Shown: positions 44,633 through 53,316 of the stretch, in pieces
How positions within the stretch are numbered: position 1 is the first letter of the stretch
How the letters are laid out: the number at the start of each line of letters is the position of its first letter
DNA from: Streptomyces sp. NBC_01571
GTDB lineage: Bacteria > Actinomycetota > Actinomycetes > Streptomycetales > Streptomycetaceae
Assembly (NCBI RefSeq): GCF_026339875.1
Contig: NZ_JAPEPZ010000001.1
Coordinates: forward strand, 4,588,001-4,652,000
Direction of reading: 5' to 3'
DNA length: 64,000 nucleotides
Notes under the pieces: model-generated
Databases searched by the model: none
What the model saw: only the letters and a program-made list of their open reading frames with translations
Told to the model about the DNA's origin: nothing
Made by a program: the position numbers and the translations under genes

Positions 44633-44950
44633 GTGCCGACCTACCAGTACCAGTGCACCGAGTGCGGCGAGGGCCTCGAGGCGGTGCAGAAGTTCACCGA
44701 CGATGCCCTGACCGAGTGCCCCAACTGCGGTGGCCGCCTGAAGAAGGTGTTCTCGGCCGTCGGCATTGTCTTCAAGGGCTCCGGCTTCTACCGCAATGAC
44801 AGCCGCGGCTCCTCGTCGACCAGCTCGCCGGCGTCCAAGCCGTCGACGTCGTCACCGGCGTCGTCCTCTTCGTCCTCGTCTTCGACGACCTCGTCGTCCT
44901 CGGAGTCGAAGTCGTCGGGCAGCGGTTCGTCCAGCAGCTCCGCCGCGTAG
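44633..44950 (+). CDS. FmdB-family zinc-ribbon protein with serine-rich tail
   Basis: 105 aa. The first 65 residues are the FmdB zinc ribbon (PTYQYQCTECGEGLEAVQKF, then CPNCGGRLKKVFSAVGIVFKGSGFYRNDSR) with both CxxC pairs. The last 45 residues are almost only Ser, Thr, Pro and Lys, a disordered tail. GTG 44633 has a perfect AGGAGG 7 bases upstream. The role is unknown; members are thought to be regulatory or nucleic-acid associated. Confidence 0.9.
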   Translation: MPTYQYQCTECGEGLEAVQKFTDDALTECPNCGGRLKKVFSAVGIVFKGSGFYRNDSRGSSSTSSPASKPSTSSPASSSSSSSSTTSSSSESKSSGSGSSSSSAA

Positions 44951-44978
44951 TCGGCGGCGCCGGAAGCGATTCCTACCG

Positions 44979-45005
44979 GACCCTGTCGTCACCGACGGCA
45001 GGGTC
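44979..45005 (+). terminator. Hairpin downstream of fmdB-type gene
   Basis: GACCCTG / CAGGGTC with an inner GTC-ACC-GAC helix forms a 27-nt hairpin, followed by TTCGG. It lies 28 bp past the stop and 36 bp before the next gene. Confidence 0.5.
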
Positions 45006-45040
45006 TTCGGTGTGCCCCGGGCCCGGTTAGGGTGCGGTCC

Positions 45041-45919
45041 ATGGCGAACACGGAGAATCCACTGAACCCGGCCCAAGAGCAGCCGCCGGCCGCGGCCGAG
45101 ATCGGCGTCATCGGCGGCTCGGGCTTCTACTCCTTCCTCGACGACGTGACCGAGATACAGGTGGACACCCCTTACGGGCCGCCCAGCGACTCCCTGTTCC
45201 TCGGCGAGATCGCCGGGCGACGGGTCGCCTTCCTGCCGCGCCACGGCCGCGGCCACCATCTGCCGCCGCACCGCATCAACTACCGGGCCAACGTGTGGGC
45301 GCTGCGCTCCGTCGGCGCCCGGCAGATCCTCGGGCCCTGCGCGGTGGGCGGTCTGCGCCCCGAGTACGGGCCGGGGACGCTGCTCGTGCCGGACCAGCTG
45401 GTCGACCGGACGAAGGCGCGGGCACAGACGTACTTCGACGGACTGCCGCTTCCGGACGGCACGGTGCCGAACGTGGTGCACGTGTCGCTGGCCGACCCCT
45501 ACTGCCCCGTCGGCCGCAAGGCCGCTCTGGAGGCGGCGCGCGGGCGGGACTGGGAGCCGGTGGACGGCGGCACGCTCGTGGTGGTCGAGGGGCCCCGGTT
45601 CTCCACCCGCGCCGAGTCGCTGTGGCATCAGGCGCAGGGCTGGTCCGTGGTGGGCATGACCGGCCATCCGGAGGCCGCGCTCGCCCGTGAACTCGAGCTC
45701 TGCTACACGTCGTTGACCCTGGTCACCGACCTGGACGCGGGCGCCGAGGCCGGCGAGGGCGTCTCGCACGACGACGTCCTCAAGGTGTTCGCGGCCAACG
45801 TGGACCGGCTGCGGGGCGTGCTGTTCGACGTGGTGGCGGGGCTGCCGGAGAACGGAACGCGGGACTGCCTGTGCACGACGGCCATGGGGGGCATGGACCC
45901 GGGGTTCGAGCTGCCGTGA
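45041..45919 (+). CDS. mtnP: S-methyl-5'-thioadenosine phosphorylase / PNP family
   Basis: A 292-aa nucleoside phosphorylase. Motifs are IGVIGGSGFYSFLD (phosphate loop), FLPRHGRGHHLPPHRINYRANVWAL, and VVVEGPRFSTRAES and GMTGHPEAALARELELCYTSLTLVTD (MTAP signature). It splits methylthioadenosine to adenine and methylthioribose-1-phosphate for methionine salvage. ATG 45041 is chosen; an in-frame GTG lies 9 bases upstream. Confidence 0.92.
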   Translation: MANTENPLNPAQEQPPAAAEIGVIGGSGFYSFLDDVTEIQVDTPYGPPSDSLFLGEIAGRRVAFLPRHGRGHHLPPHRINYRANVWALRSVGARQILGPCAVGGLRPEYGPGTLLVPDQLVDRTKARAQTYFDGLPLPDGTVPNVVHVSLADPYCPVGRKAALEAARGRDWEPVDGGTLVVVEGPRFSTRAESLWHQAQGWSVVGMTGHPEAALARELELCYTSLTLVTDLDAGAEAGEGVSHDDVLKVFAANVDRLRGVLFDVVAGLPENGTRDCLCTTAMGGMDPGFELP

Positions 45920-46110
45920 CGGTCGCCGGGCGGGACGGGGCGAGGCGGGTACGGACCGGCGCCGAGACCGGTCGAGGCGTGCGGAACTCCTCGTTCGGGT
46001 GAGGGAGTTGTCCACAACTGGTCGGTGATCCACCGGCTCCGACGGGATTCGCGGCGAGGCCTCATCGTGGGATCGCAAGCCCGGTCCCTCGTCGCAGGTG
46101 GTGGTTCCCC

Positions 46111-46812
46111 ATGGTCCAGCTCTCCCCGTCCGCCCGCCCGCTCCCCACGGCTCCCGTCCTCCCCTGGGGCGCCGAGGTCCCCGTGGGGTGGCCCGTCGGC
46201 CCCTACGTGGGCCCGCCCCTGGACCCGTACGACGCGGGCGAGCCACCGCCGGTGCCGGGTGTGGAGACGCCTCCGACCTGCGAAGTGCCGCAGTTCCCGC
46301 CCGTTCGCGTACGCGGCGGCCGGTATCGGCTGCGGTGCCTCACCCGGCACCGGCGGCGGGCCGTGGCCGCGGGTCTCGCGGTCACGGCGGCGGCCCTCGT
46401 GGCGGCCGGCCCCCGAGTCGCGGAGCGGGCGCGCGGCCACCCGGCGTCCTCGACTTCGCCCTCGCCCTTGTCCACTCCTGGGTCCGCTTCGTCCCCCTCC
46501 CCCTCTTCACCTTCCGGTTCCGCTTCCGGTTCCGTGCGGGGACCCGGCGGGGCCGAGATGGTGGCGGCGCCGGTGCGGATCGCCGACGCGGCCACGGTGC
46601 GGCTGCTCAGGCCGGGGGATCGTGTCGACGTGGTCGCGTCGGACGGCCGCGGGCAGGGGCGCGTGGTCGCGGCCGGGGCCCGGGTGAGCGCGGTGCCGGA
46701 CTCCGGCGGTACGGAACCCGGTGCGCTGGTCGTGCTGTCCGTGCCCCGGCCCACCGCGGCACGGCTGGCGGGTGCGGGCATCACCTCACGGCTGGCGGTG
46801 ACACTGTGCTGA
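46111..46812 (+). CDS. RcpC/CpaB-like (SAF-type) protein
   Basis: 233 aa. A Pro-rich cytoplasmic N-terminus, a membrane segment (AVAAGLAVTAAALVAAGP) and a Ser/Pro linker precede a C-terminal domain (VRIADAATVRLLRPGDRVDVVASD, ARVSAVPDSGGT, GALVVLSVPRPTAARLAGA) typical of RcpC/CpaB pilus-assembly proteins. No other tad/flp pilus genes are near, so its role here is unclear. The preceding 190 bp contain only a short GTTGTCCACAAC palindrome. Confidence 0.7.
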   Translation: MVQLSPSARPLPTAPVLPWGAEVPVGWPVGPYVGPPLDPYDAGEPPPVPGVETPPTCEVPQFPPVRVRGGRYRLRCLTRHRRRAVAAGLAVTAAALVAAGPRVAERARGHPASSTSPSPLSTPGSASSPSPSSPSGSASGSVRGPGGAEMVAAPVRIADAATVRLLRPGDRVDVVASDGRGQGRVVAAGARVSAVPDSGGTEPGALVVLSVPRPTAARLAGAGITSRLAVTLC

Positions 46813-46938
46813 GGACTCCGCCGGATATCGAATCGGTGTCAAGTCCCACACGGGAGCTACGGGATTGGACAGCTCCGGCGTGCCCTGACGTAGGTTGCGG
46901 AGCTGTTTGTTCCACAACTTGTGCAGAGGGGCCCCTTG

Positions 46939-47409
46939 GTGAGCGAGAAGCAGCAACCCGGCGTCTGGGAGGGCTTCAAGGCCTTTCTCATGCGGGGCAA
47001 TGTCATCGATCTGGCCGTCGCGGTGGTCATCGGAGCGGCCTTCACCAACATCGTCAACTCGGTGGTGAAGGGCATCATCAACCCGCTGGTGGGTGCGATC
47101 GGCACGAAGAACCTCGACAGTTACACCAGCTGTCTGAAGGATCCGTGCAAGGGCAGCGGGGACACCGCCACGGGGGTTCGGATCCTCTGGGGCTCGGTGC
47201 TGGGCGCCACGCTCAGCTTCGTGATCACCGCGGCCGTCGTCTACTTCCTGATGGTCCTGCCGATGTCGAAGTTCCTGGCCCGGCAGGCAGCCCGCCAGAA
47301 GGCCAAGGAGGGCACGCAGGAGATCGTCGAGGTGTCCGAGCTGCAGGTGCTCAAAGAGATCCGCGACGCCCTGTTGGCTCAGCGCGGTCCGGGGCAGCGG
47401 CCCGACTAG
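46939..47409 (+). CDS. mscL: Large-conductance mechanosensitive channel MscL
   Basis: 156 aa. A short amphipathic N-terminus (VWEGFKAFLMRGNVIDLAVAVVIGAAFTNIVNSVVKGIINPLVGA) carries the gate helix TM1. A periplasmic loop with two cysteines (SCLKDPCKGSG) follows, then TM2 (FVITAAVVYFLMVLPMSKFLA) and a charged C-terminal bundle (VSELQVLKEIRDALLAQ). It releases solutes on hypo-osmotic shock. GTG 46939 has GAGGGG upstream. Confidence 0.95.
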   Translation: MSEKQQPGVWEGFKAFLMRGNVIDLAVAVVIGAAFTNIVNSVVKGIINPLVGAIGTKNLDSYTSCLKDPCKGSGDTATGVRILWGSVLGATLSFVITAAVVYFLMVLPMSKFLARQAARQKAKEGTQEIVEVSELQVLKEIRDALLAQRGPGQRPD

Positions 47410-47503
47410 GCCTGTTCCGACGAGGGCTGTCGTCACAGTGGGGACCGGGCGGGGGCCGGTCCCGAGGGCGCGGGGGCCGTGTCCGCCGGCCCCGCTGCCC
47501 GGC

Positions 47504-47734
47504 TCAGATGTGGTGGGGCGGCTTCTCGTCGAGGAAGCGCTTCAGGTCCGCCGCGCTGTCGGCGTCGTCGCGCGACCCCTCGCCCCATCCCCGGTCCGTG
47601 TCGTCGGAGGACTGCCGGCTCAGCGGGTCGTCGAAGACCAGCGTCGGCTTCCGGGGAGCGGGGCGCACCTCCCCGGACGACTCGGTGCGCGGTTCCGGGG
47701 CATCGCGCGGTTCGGGCGCGGGGGTGGTACTCAT
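47504..47734 (-). CDS. Small acidic hypothetical protein (76 aa)
   Basis: The sequence MSTTPAPEPRDAPEPRTESS, then RKPTLVFDDPLSRQSSDDTDRGWGEG and DSAADLKRFLDEKPPHHI, is polar and probably disordered, with a conserved-looking C-terminal LKRFLDEKPPHH that recurs in Streptomyces proteins of this kind. It is convergent with mscL and divergent from the LtrA gene. No function is known. Confidence 0.7.
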   Translation of the reverse strand: MSTTPAPEPRDAPEPRTESSGEVRPAPRKPTLVFDDPLSRQSSDDTDRGWGEGSRDDADSAADLKRFLDEKPPHHI

Positions 47735-47837
47735 GCGTCCAGGGTACGCCGAGGGCGTGCCGGCCCCTCGCGCCACAACCAGGAGATCAGGCCCCCGGCG
47801 TGGGCGTTCCGGGTTCTTTTCTGCTGTGCTTGGCCGC

Positions 47838-49070
47838 ATGACGTCCAGTTCCGCTTCCGAATCCGCACCGCCGCCCGACACGTCCCGGCACGGGCCCTTG
47901 CGCAGGATGACCGCCCGGGGCCGGGACGAGGCGCACCGGGTCGCGACGCCGCTGGAGCTCTTCTTCGACCTGTGCTTCGTCGTGGCGATCGCCCAGGCCG
48001 GCGCCGAGCTGATGCACTCCATGGCCGAGGGCCACGCGGGCCGGGGCATCCTCAACTACGTGATGATCTTCTTCGCCATCTGGTGGGCGTGGATGAACTT
48101 CACGTGGTTCGCCTCGGCGTACGACAACGACGACGTGCTCTTCCGAGTGGTCACGCTGGTGCAGATCGGCGGTGTGCTGGTGCTCGCCGCCGGGGTGTCG
48201 CGGGCGTTCGAGAACCACGTCTTCCTGGCCGTCTGGCTCGGCTACGTGATCATGCGGCTCGCGCTGATCACCCAGTGGCTGCGAGCGGCGCGCTCCAGCG
48301 AGGGCGCCGAGAGAACGATGGCGCTGCGCTACGCGGCCGGCGTGCTGCTTTGCCAGGTCGGCTGGCTCGGTCTGGTGGTCCTGCCGGAGTCCGCCCGCGC
48401 CTGGGTGTTCCTGGTGATGGCGCCCTTGGAGATGTGCGTCCCGTTGTACGCGGAGAAGGACTACGTCACCTCGTGGCACGCCCACCACATCTCCGAGCGG
48501 TTCGGCCTGTTCACGATCATCGTGCTGGGCGAGTCGATCTCCGCGGCCACGGTCGCCGTGAAGACGGGCGTGGACGAGCAGGACGCGCTGGGCCATCTGC
48601 TGCCGATCGCCGTGGGCGGACTGCTGATCGTCTTCGCCGCCTGGTGGATCTACTTCGCGGTGCCCATCCACGGTTTCCTGCGGTCCAACAGGCAGTCGTT
48701 CCTGTGGGGGTACGGCCACTATCTGATCTTCTCGTCGGCGGCCGCGATCGGCGCGGGTCTGGAGGTCGCGGTCGAGCAGGCGGTCGGCAAGGCGCACATC
48801 TCGACGCTCGCCGCGTCCGCCGCGGTGACACTGCCGACGGCGCTGTACTTCCTCATGGTGTGGCTCCTGCACGCGCGCCACTTCAAGGTGGGCACCGCTC
48901 AGCAACTGGTGCTGCCGACGGCCGCGTTGCTGGTGATCCTGTGCACCTTCCTGGGCGAGTGGGCGGTGCTCGTGGCAGGAGTCGTGGCGGCCCTGACGGT
49001 GGCCGTGGGAGTGATCCTGACGGCGCGGATGACCGCGCCGGAGAGACGGGAGACGGCGGGGGCCGCTTAG
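47838..49070 (+). CDS. Low temperature requirement A (LtrA) family membrane protein
   Basis: A 410-aa polytopic protein with about 10-12 helices. The LtrA hallmark TPLELFFDLCFVVAIAQ opens the membrane domain, followed by IWWAWMNFTWFASAYDNDD and ERFGLFTIIVLGESI, both strongly conserved in the family. Function is uncertain; it was first linked to cold growth of Listeria. ATG 47838 is preceded by no strong ribosome site. The 250 bp after it are made of G/C simple repeats (CGGGCAGGC-type) without a gene. Confidence 0.9.
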   Translation: MTSSSASESAPPPDTSRHGPLRRMTARGRDEAHRVATPLELFFDLCFVVAIAQAGAELMHSMAEGHAGRGILNYVMIFFAIWWAWMNFTWFASAYDNDDVLFRVVTLVQIGGVLVLAAGVSRAFENHVFLAVWLGYVIMRLALITQWLRAARSSEGAERTMALRYAAGVLLCQVGWLGLVVLPESARAWVFLVMAPLEMCVPLYAEKDYVTSWHAHHISERFGLFTIIVLGESISAATVAVKTGVDEQDALGHLLPIAVGGLLIVFAAWWIYFAVPIHGFLRSNRQSFLWGYGHYLIFSSAAAIGAGLEVAVEQAVGKAHISTLAASAAVTLPTALYFLMVWLLHARHFKVGTAQQLVLPTAALLVILCTFLGEWAVLVAGVVAALTVAVGVILTARMTAPERRETAGAA

Positions 49071-49327
49071 GGGCCCGGGCCGCGTAAGGGCCGATCGAGC
49101 GGCTCGGGCACGGGCGGACAGGCCGACTGATCGACGGGCAGGCAGGCACGCGGGCAGCCGGGCAGGCGGGCAGTACCGGCGGAGGGGAGTACGGGCCGAG
49201 GGGAGTACGGGCGGACCGGCGGGCGGGCGAGTGGGTGGACGGCCGAGCGGGCGCGCCCGGGAAGCGCGGAGGAAGCGCTGGGCGGAGAGGGGAGCGCCGA
49301 GGGCGGGGCGGGGGAAACACTGGACCC

Positions 49328-50359
49328 ATGACAGTTGACGCTCTGACAGATGTCGCGGGGCTGCGCGTCGGGCACGCGACACGTACCGGCGGCGGTTGGC
49401 TCACCGGCACCACCGTGGTGCTCGCTCCCCCGGGCGGCGCCGTCGCGGCCGTCGACGTGCGCGGCGGTGGACCCGGCACCAAGGAGACCGACGCGCTCGA
49501 CCCGCGCAACCTGGTGCAGCAGGTCGAGGCGGTCGTCCTGACCGGCGGCAGCGCGTACGGACTGGACTCCGCGTCCGGGGTGATGGCCTGGCTGGAGGAG
49601 CGGGGCCGCGGCGTACGGGTGGGCGTCGATCCGGCGCACGTCGTGCCGGTGGTGCCCGCCGCCTGCGTCTTCGACCTGGGCCGCGGCGGCGACTTCCGGG
49701 CACGGCCGGACGCGGCCACGGGCCGGGCCGCGGTCGAGGCGGCCGACGCGAGCGGACCGGGCGCCCCGGTGGCGGAAGGGTGCGTGGGTGCCGGCACGGG
49801 GGCGACGGTCGGGTCGGTCAAGGGCGGTGTCGGGACGGCGAGCGCCGTGCTCGACTCGGGGATCACGGTGGCCGCGCTGGTGGTGGCCAACGCGGCGGGA
49901 TCGGCCGTGGATCCGGAGACCGGAGCGCTGTACGGGGAGTTGCTGGGGGGCGGCCGGGTGGAGTATCCCCCGGCCGGGGTCCACGAGGCGGCCCGGCACC
50001 GCCTTGCCGAGGCCGCCGCGAAGAACGCGCCGCCGCCGCTGAACACCACGCTCGCCGTCGTCGCGACCGACGCGGCCCTCACCCGGGCACAGGCGCACAA
50101 ACTCGCCGGGACGGCACACGACGGCATCGCCCGCGCGGTACGGCCGGTGCATCTGCTCAACGACGGGGACACGGTGTTCGCGCTGGCCACCGGCGTCCGG
50201 CCACTCGCCGCCGGGAACCCGCTCGCGCTCAACGAGATCCTGGCGGCCGGCGCGGACCTGGTGACACGGGCGATCGTGCGGGCGGTACGGGCGGCCGGGT
50301 CGGTGGACGGCCCGGGCGGGGCGTGGGCGTCGTACGAGGAGTTGTACGGGAGCCGGTAG
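49328..50359 (+). CDS. P1-family peptidase (DmpA-like aminopeptidase)
   Basis: A 343-aa autoprocessing L-aminopeptidase/D-esterase type enzyme. It starts with LTDVAGLRVGHATRTGGGWLTGTTVVL, then LTGGSAYGLDSASGVMAWLEERGRG and AGTGATVGSVKGGVGTAS. The self-cleavage site is in PPLNTTLAVVATDA near residue 240, whose Thr becomes the new N-terminal nucleophile. Cytoplasmic; it cleaves N-terminal residues from peptides or amides. ATG 49328 is used. Confidence 0.9.
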   Translation: MTVDALTDVAGLRVGHATRTGGGWLTGTTVVLAPPGGAVAAVDVRGGGPGTKETDALDPRNLVQQVEAVVLTGGSAYGLDSASGVMAWLEERGRGVRVGVDPAHVVPVVPAACVFDLGRGGDFRARPDAATGRAAVEAADASGPGAPVAEGCVGAGTGATVGSVKGGVGTASAVLDSGITVAALVVANAAGSAVDPETGALYGELLGGGRVEYPPAGVHEAARHRLAEAAAKNAPPPLNTTLAVVATDAALTRAQAHKLAGTAHDGIARAVRPVHLLNDGDTVFALATGVRPLAAGNPLALNEILAAGADLVTRAIVRAVRAAGSVDGPGGAWASYEELYGSR

Positions 50360-50637
50360 TCGAACAGCCGGACGTCCACCGACCAGTCGTCGGCTGCCGG
50401 TCGTCGACAGCCCCTGGGCGACTGCCCGTGGTCGACAGGCCGTGGTCGGCAGCCAGCAGCCGACAGTCGGTGGTCGGTGGCAGGTGGCCGCAGGGGTGTC
50501 CGCGAAGGGGGGCGAATGTCCTGGTTCTGTCACCGGAAGGCGACAGGCGGAGATCGTGGGAACCCTGCTCTGCACCGCGCGCTCTTTCCCCACGCACCGG
50601 AGCGGATCACCCACATCACAAGGAACTGGAGAAGCCC

Positions 50638-51864
50638 GTGAATACGCCGAACTCAGCAGCGCGGCGCGCACTGGGGGCCTGTGCCGCCCTGATGGTCGGC
50701 GCCCTCGCCCTCACCGCCTGCGGCGGCAACGCCAGTGCCGAAACCGACGGCAAGGGCGGCAAGAACGGCAGCGGCTCGGCCAAGACGTCCACGGCGAAGA
50801 TCGTCATCTCGGCCAAGGACGGTTCGACGAGCGCGTCCATCAACGCGACCGGCGTGAAGGTGAGCGAAGGCAAGCTGACGGACGTGAAGATGACGGTGTC
50901 GGGGAGCGGGGCCGCCGTGCCGGGGGCGATAGCCGCCGACGGCAGCAGCTGGCAGCCCGAGGCACAGCTGGAGCGCGGGACGAAGTACCGGATCTCGGCC
51001 ACCGCGAAGGACGCCAACGGGCGCACGGCGGCCGCCAACTCCATTTTCACGACGGTCTCTTCGAGCAACAGCTTCATCGGTACGTACACGCCCGACAACG
51101 GCAGCACGGTCGGCGTCGGGATGCCGGTCTCCTTCACCTTCGACAAGGCGATCAGCAAGCAGAAGGCCGTGCAGTCGCACATCAGCGTCACTTCCAGCAG
51201 CGGGCAGCAGGTGGTCGGGCACTGGTTCGGCGCGCAGCGGCTCGACTTCCGGCCCGAGCAGTACTGGAAGGCAGGCTCCAAGGTGACGATGAAGATCGAC
51301 CTGGACGGCGTCGAGGGGGCGAACGGCGTCTTCGGCGTACAGAAGAAGACGGTCACCTTCACCATCGGCCGCTCGCAGGTCTCCACGGTTGACGTCAACA
51401 CCCAGACCATGACGGTGGTACGGGACGGCAAGACCCTCAAGTCGGTGCCGATCTCGGCCGGCAGCCCGGAGCACACGACGTACAACGGGCAGATGGTGAT
51501 CTCCGAGAAGTTCACGCAGACGCGGATGAACGGCTCGACGGTGGGCTACGGCGGCGAGTACGACATCCCGGACGTGCCGCACGCGATGCGCCTGACGACC
51601 TCGGGCACCTTCGTCCACGGCAACTACTGGTACAACCGCGGGAATCCGCCCTTCGGCCGGCAGGGCACCAGCCACGGCTGTGTGGGCATGGCCGACGTGC
51701 AGGGCGCGCAGGGGGACACGACCGCCAAGTGGTTCTTCGACAACTCCCTCGTCGGGGATGTCGTGACGGTGAAGAACTCGCCCGACAAGACGGTCGCACC
51801 CGACAACGGTCTGAACGGCTGGAACATGTCGTGGAGTGCGTGGACCGCGGGAAGTACCGCCTGA
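50638..51864 (+). CDS. L,D-transpeptidase lipoprotein (YkuD)
   Basis: A 408-aa cell-wall enzyme. The signal sequence ends in a lipobox (LALTACGG). Ig-like domains follow (residues about 45-250; IGTYTPDNGSTVGVGMPVSF), then the YkuD catalytic domain. Its active-site motif is HGNYWYN followed 15 residues later by SHGCVGM, containing the nucleophile Cys. It makes 3-3 peptidoglycan cross-links, important at hyphal tips and under stress. GTG 50638 is the start. A hairpin with TTTTT ends the gene. Confidence 0.94.
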   Translation: MNTPNSAARRALGACAALMVGALALTACGGNASAETDGKGGKNGSGSAKTSTAKIVISAKDGSTSASINATGVKVSEGKLTDVKMTVSGSGAAVPGAIAADGSSWQPEAQLERGTKYRISATAKDANGRTAAANSIFTTVSSSNSFIGTYTPDNGSTVGVGMPVSFTFDKAISKQKAVQSHISVTSSSGQQVVGHWFGAQRLDFRPEQYWKAGSKVTMKIDLDGVEGANGVFGVQKKTVTFTIGRSQVSTVDVNTQTMTVVRDGKTLKSVPISAGSPEHTTYNGQMVISEKFTQTRMNGSTVGYGGEYDIPDVPHAMRLTTSGTFVHGNYWYNRGNPPFGRQGTSHGCVGMADVQGAQGDTTAKWFFDNSLVGDVVTVKNSPDKTVAPDNGLNGWNMSWSAWTAGSTA

Positions 51865-51883
51865 CGGGACGCCGTTGACGCCG

Positions 51884-51926
51884 GAGCGGGCCGCGTGGGA
51901 ACTCGCCGCGCGGCCCGCTCGTTTTT
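51884..51926 (+). terminator. Intrinsic terminator of the L,D-transpeptidase gene
   Basis: A 12 bp stem (GAGCGGGCCGCG / CGCGGCCCGCTC) is followed immediately by GTTTTT, a classic rho-independent terminator, 20 bp past the stop. Confidence 0.9.
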
Positions 51927-52022
51927 GTGTCCGTACGTTTTCTCGGTTCCCAGGAATGATGTCGGACCGAGGGGCTACGGTATGCACCCACAAGGTGACA
52001 TGCAGCAACGCCGGGAGAAACC

Positions 52023-52772
52023 TTGAGCGTTCCGTACGAGACAGCAGCGTACGAACCACCCGAGTCGCCCGAGTCTCCGGAGGAGCACCTCGCGCGACTC
52101 CTCGGCCGTGCCCTGAACTCCTTCGAACTGCCCGACGAGGCGATACGCCGGCTCGACTGCGCGCTGGCGCACGACAGTTCGCTGCACTCCGCGCACCACA
52201 GCGCGGGGCTGCACCGCGAGACGTACCGGCACACCTGGCTGCTCGCCGACGGCTCCGCGGTCACGCTGTGGGAGCTCGTGCACAACACGGCGCCGGGAAG
52301 CGCTCCGCAGCACGAGGTGTACGTCGACGAGGAGGAGCTGCGCGCGGCCACGGCGCGGCTGCCGCTGCCGCCGGACGCGCCGGACTTCGAGCTGCCGGTG
52401 ATGGACAGTCTGTCGCCGATCCCCGAGCCGCGGCACGCGTACGTGCCCGACGACTCGGCGGACCACGCGCGGCGTCTGCTGCGGCGCGCGGAGAACGCGG
52501 ACCGGCCGGGTCCCGACCTGGCGTCGCTGTTGCTGCGGACCGCGTTCGCGCACCAGATCACCCAGGCCTTCGGCCGCCCCTGCCGGGCAGGCCAGGTGGG
52601 CCTGTGCTTCTCGCTCTACGAGCACGCGTTCCTGCTCCGCGACGGCGGGGAGATCTCCCTGTGGGAGGTCGAGCACACGGCGACGCCGGACGGTCGGCAC
52701 ATGTGCGAGGTCTACCCGACGGAGGAAGCGGCCCGCGCCGCGATGGAACGCCGGGCAGCGCGACTCGGCTGA
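52023..52772 (+). CDS. DUF6227-type protein with internally duplicated module
   Basis: 249 aa, soluble, unknown function. Two similar modules are visible: LLADGSAVTLWELVHNTAPG with EVYVDEEELRAA (about residues 72-117) and LLRDGGEISLWEVEHTATPDG with EVYPTEEAARAA (about 201-241). The N-terminus is Pro/Glu-rich (EPPESPESPEEHLARLLGRAL). The start is TTG with GGGAG 5-8 bases upstream. DUF6227 is assigned from remembered Streptomyces annotation. The following 145 bp contain imperfect ACGACTCGGCC and ACCACTGGAC repeats. Confidence 0.78.
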   Translation: MSVPYETAAYEPPESPESPEEHLARLLGRALNSFELPDEAIRRLDCALAHDSSLHSAHHSAGLHRETYRHTWLLADGSAVTLWELVHNTAPGSAPQHEVYVDEEELRAATARLPLPPDAPDFELPVMDSLSPIPEPRHAYVPDDSADHARRLLRRAENADRPGPDLASLLLRTAFAHQITQAFGRPCRAGQVGLCFSLYEHAFLLRDGGEISLWEVEHTATPDGRHMCEVYPTEEAARAAMERRAARLG

Positions 52773-52917
52773 CACGACTCGGCCAAGACGACTCGGCCGA
52801 CACCACTGGACCGACCCGACGCGGCGGCCGATACCACTGGACTGACAGGACTCGGTGCGGATGTGGCCCGGTGTCGCAGGGGACGCCGTTGCGGGCCGGC
52901 GCCGCGGAGCACGCCTT

Positions 52918-53175
52918 CTACGGGCGGCTGTCGCTGAACTGCCGTACCAGGCCCGCGAACGCGGCGCGCTCCTCGGGGGTGAGCTCGACGGACTCGGCGA
53001 CGGGGCCGGAGCGCCGCTGGTGGGGTATCGCCCGCAGCACGGCTCCGCGGGGCCGCAGGACGCCCGCGGCGCGGGCCCGGCGCACCAGACGGATCAGACC
53101 GATGGCCCAGACGACGGTCAGGAGGGCGAGGACCGCCACGCCGATCAGCTGGGAGATCGATACATGCTCAGGCAT
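52918..53175 (-). CDS. Small single-pass membrane protein, unknown function
   Basis: 85 aa. One N-terminal helix (LIGVAVLALLTVVWAIGLI) is followed by a basic stretch (RLVRRARAAGVLRPRG) and an acidic end (ELTPEERAAFAGLVRQFSD), giving inside-positive topology. ATG 53175 is used; GTG 53181 is possible. It lies downstream of fruA in the same direction, separated by a hairpin. Confidence 0.7.
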   Translation of the reverse strand: MPEHVSISQLIGVAVLALLTVVWAIGLIRLVRRARAAGVLRPRGAVLRAIPHQRRSGPVAESVELTPEERAAFAGLVRQFSDSRP

Positions 53176-53191
53176 ACGCACCAGTAGACAC

Positions 53192-53220
53192 CACGGTCCG
53201 GGGCTTGACCCCGGACCGTG
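53192..53220 (-). terminator. Hairpin terminator downstream of fruA
   Basis: A perfect 12 bp stem (CACGGTCCGGGG / CCCCGGACCGTG) with the loop CTTGA lies about 100 bp past the fruA stop, upstream of the small membrane gene. Confidence 0.7.
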
Positions 53221-53316
53221 ACGTATATCGCAGATGCCCCGAAGGGGGCTGATCTCTCACAGGTGCGGTGAACGGCTCACCACCGCACCAATCGGGCGGG
53301 CGGAAGGCGGCGCGTC

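Noticed and set aside
46098..49070. A 990-codon plus-strand open frame running through mscL and ltrA
   Set aside because: It is a stop-free run in high-GC DNA. Only its last 410 codons (LtrA) have a family match; mscL lies in another frame across it.
49090..49320. Gene in the spacer before the P1 peptidase
   Set aside because: The sequence is made of short CGGGCAGGC/GAGTACGGGC repeats. Open frames are Arg/Pro/Gly-rich without a start site or domain.
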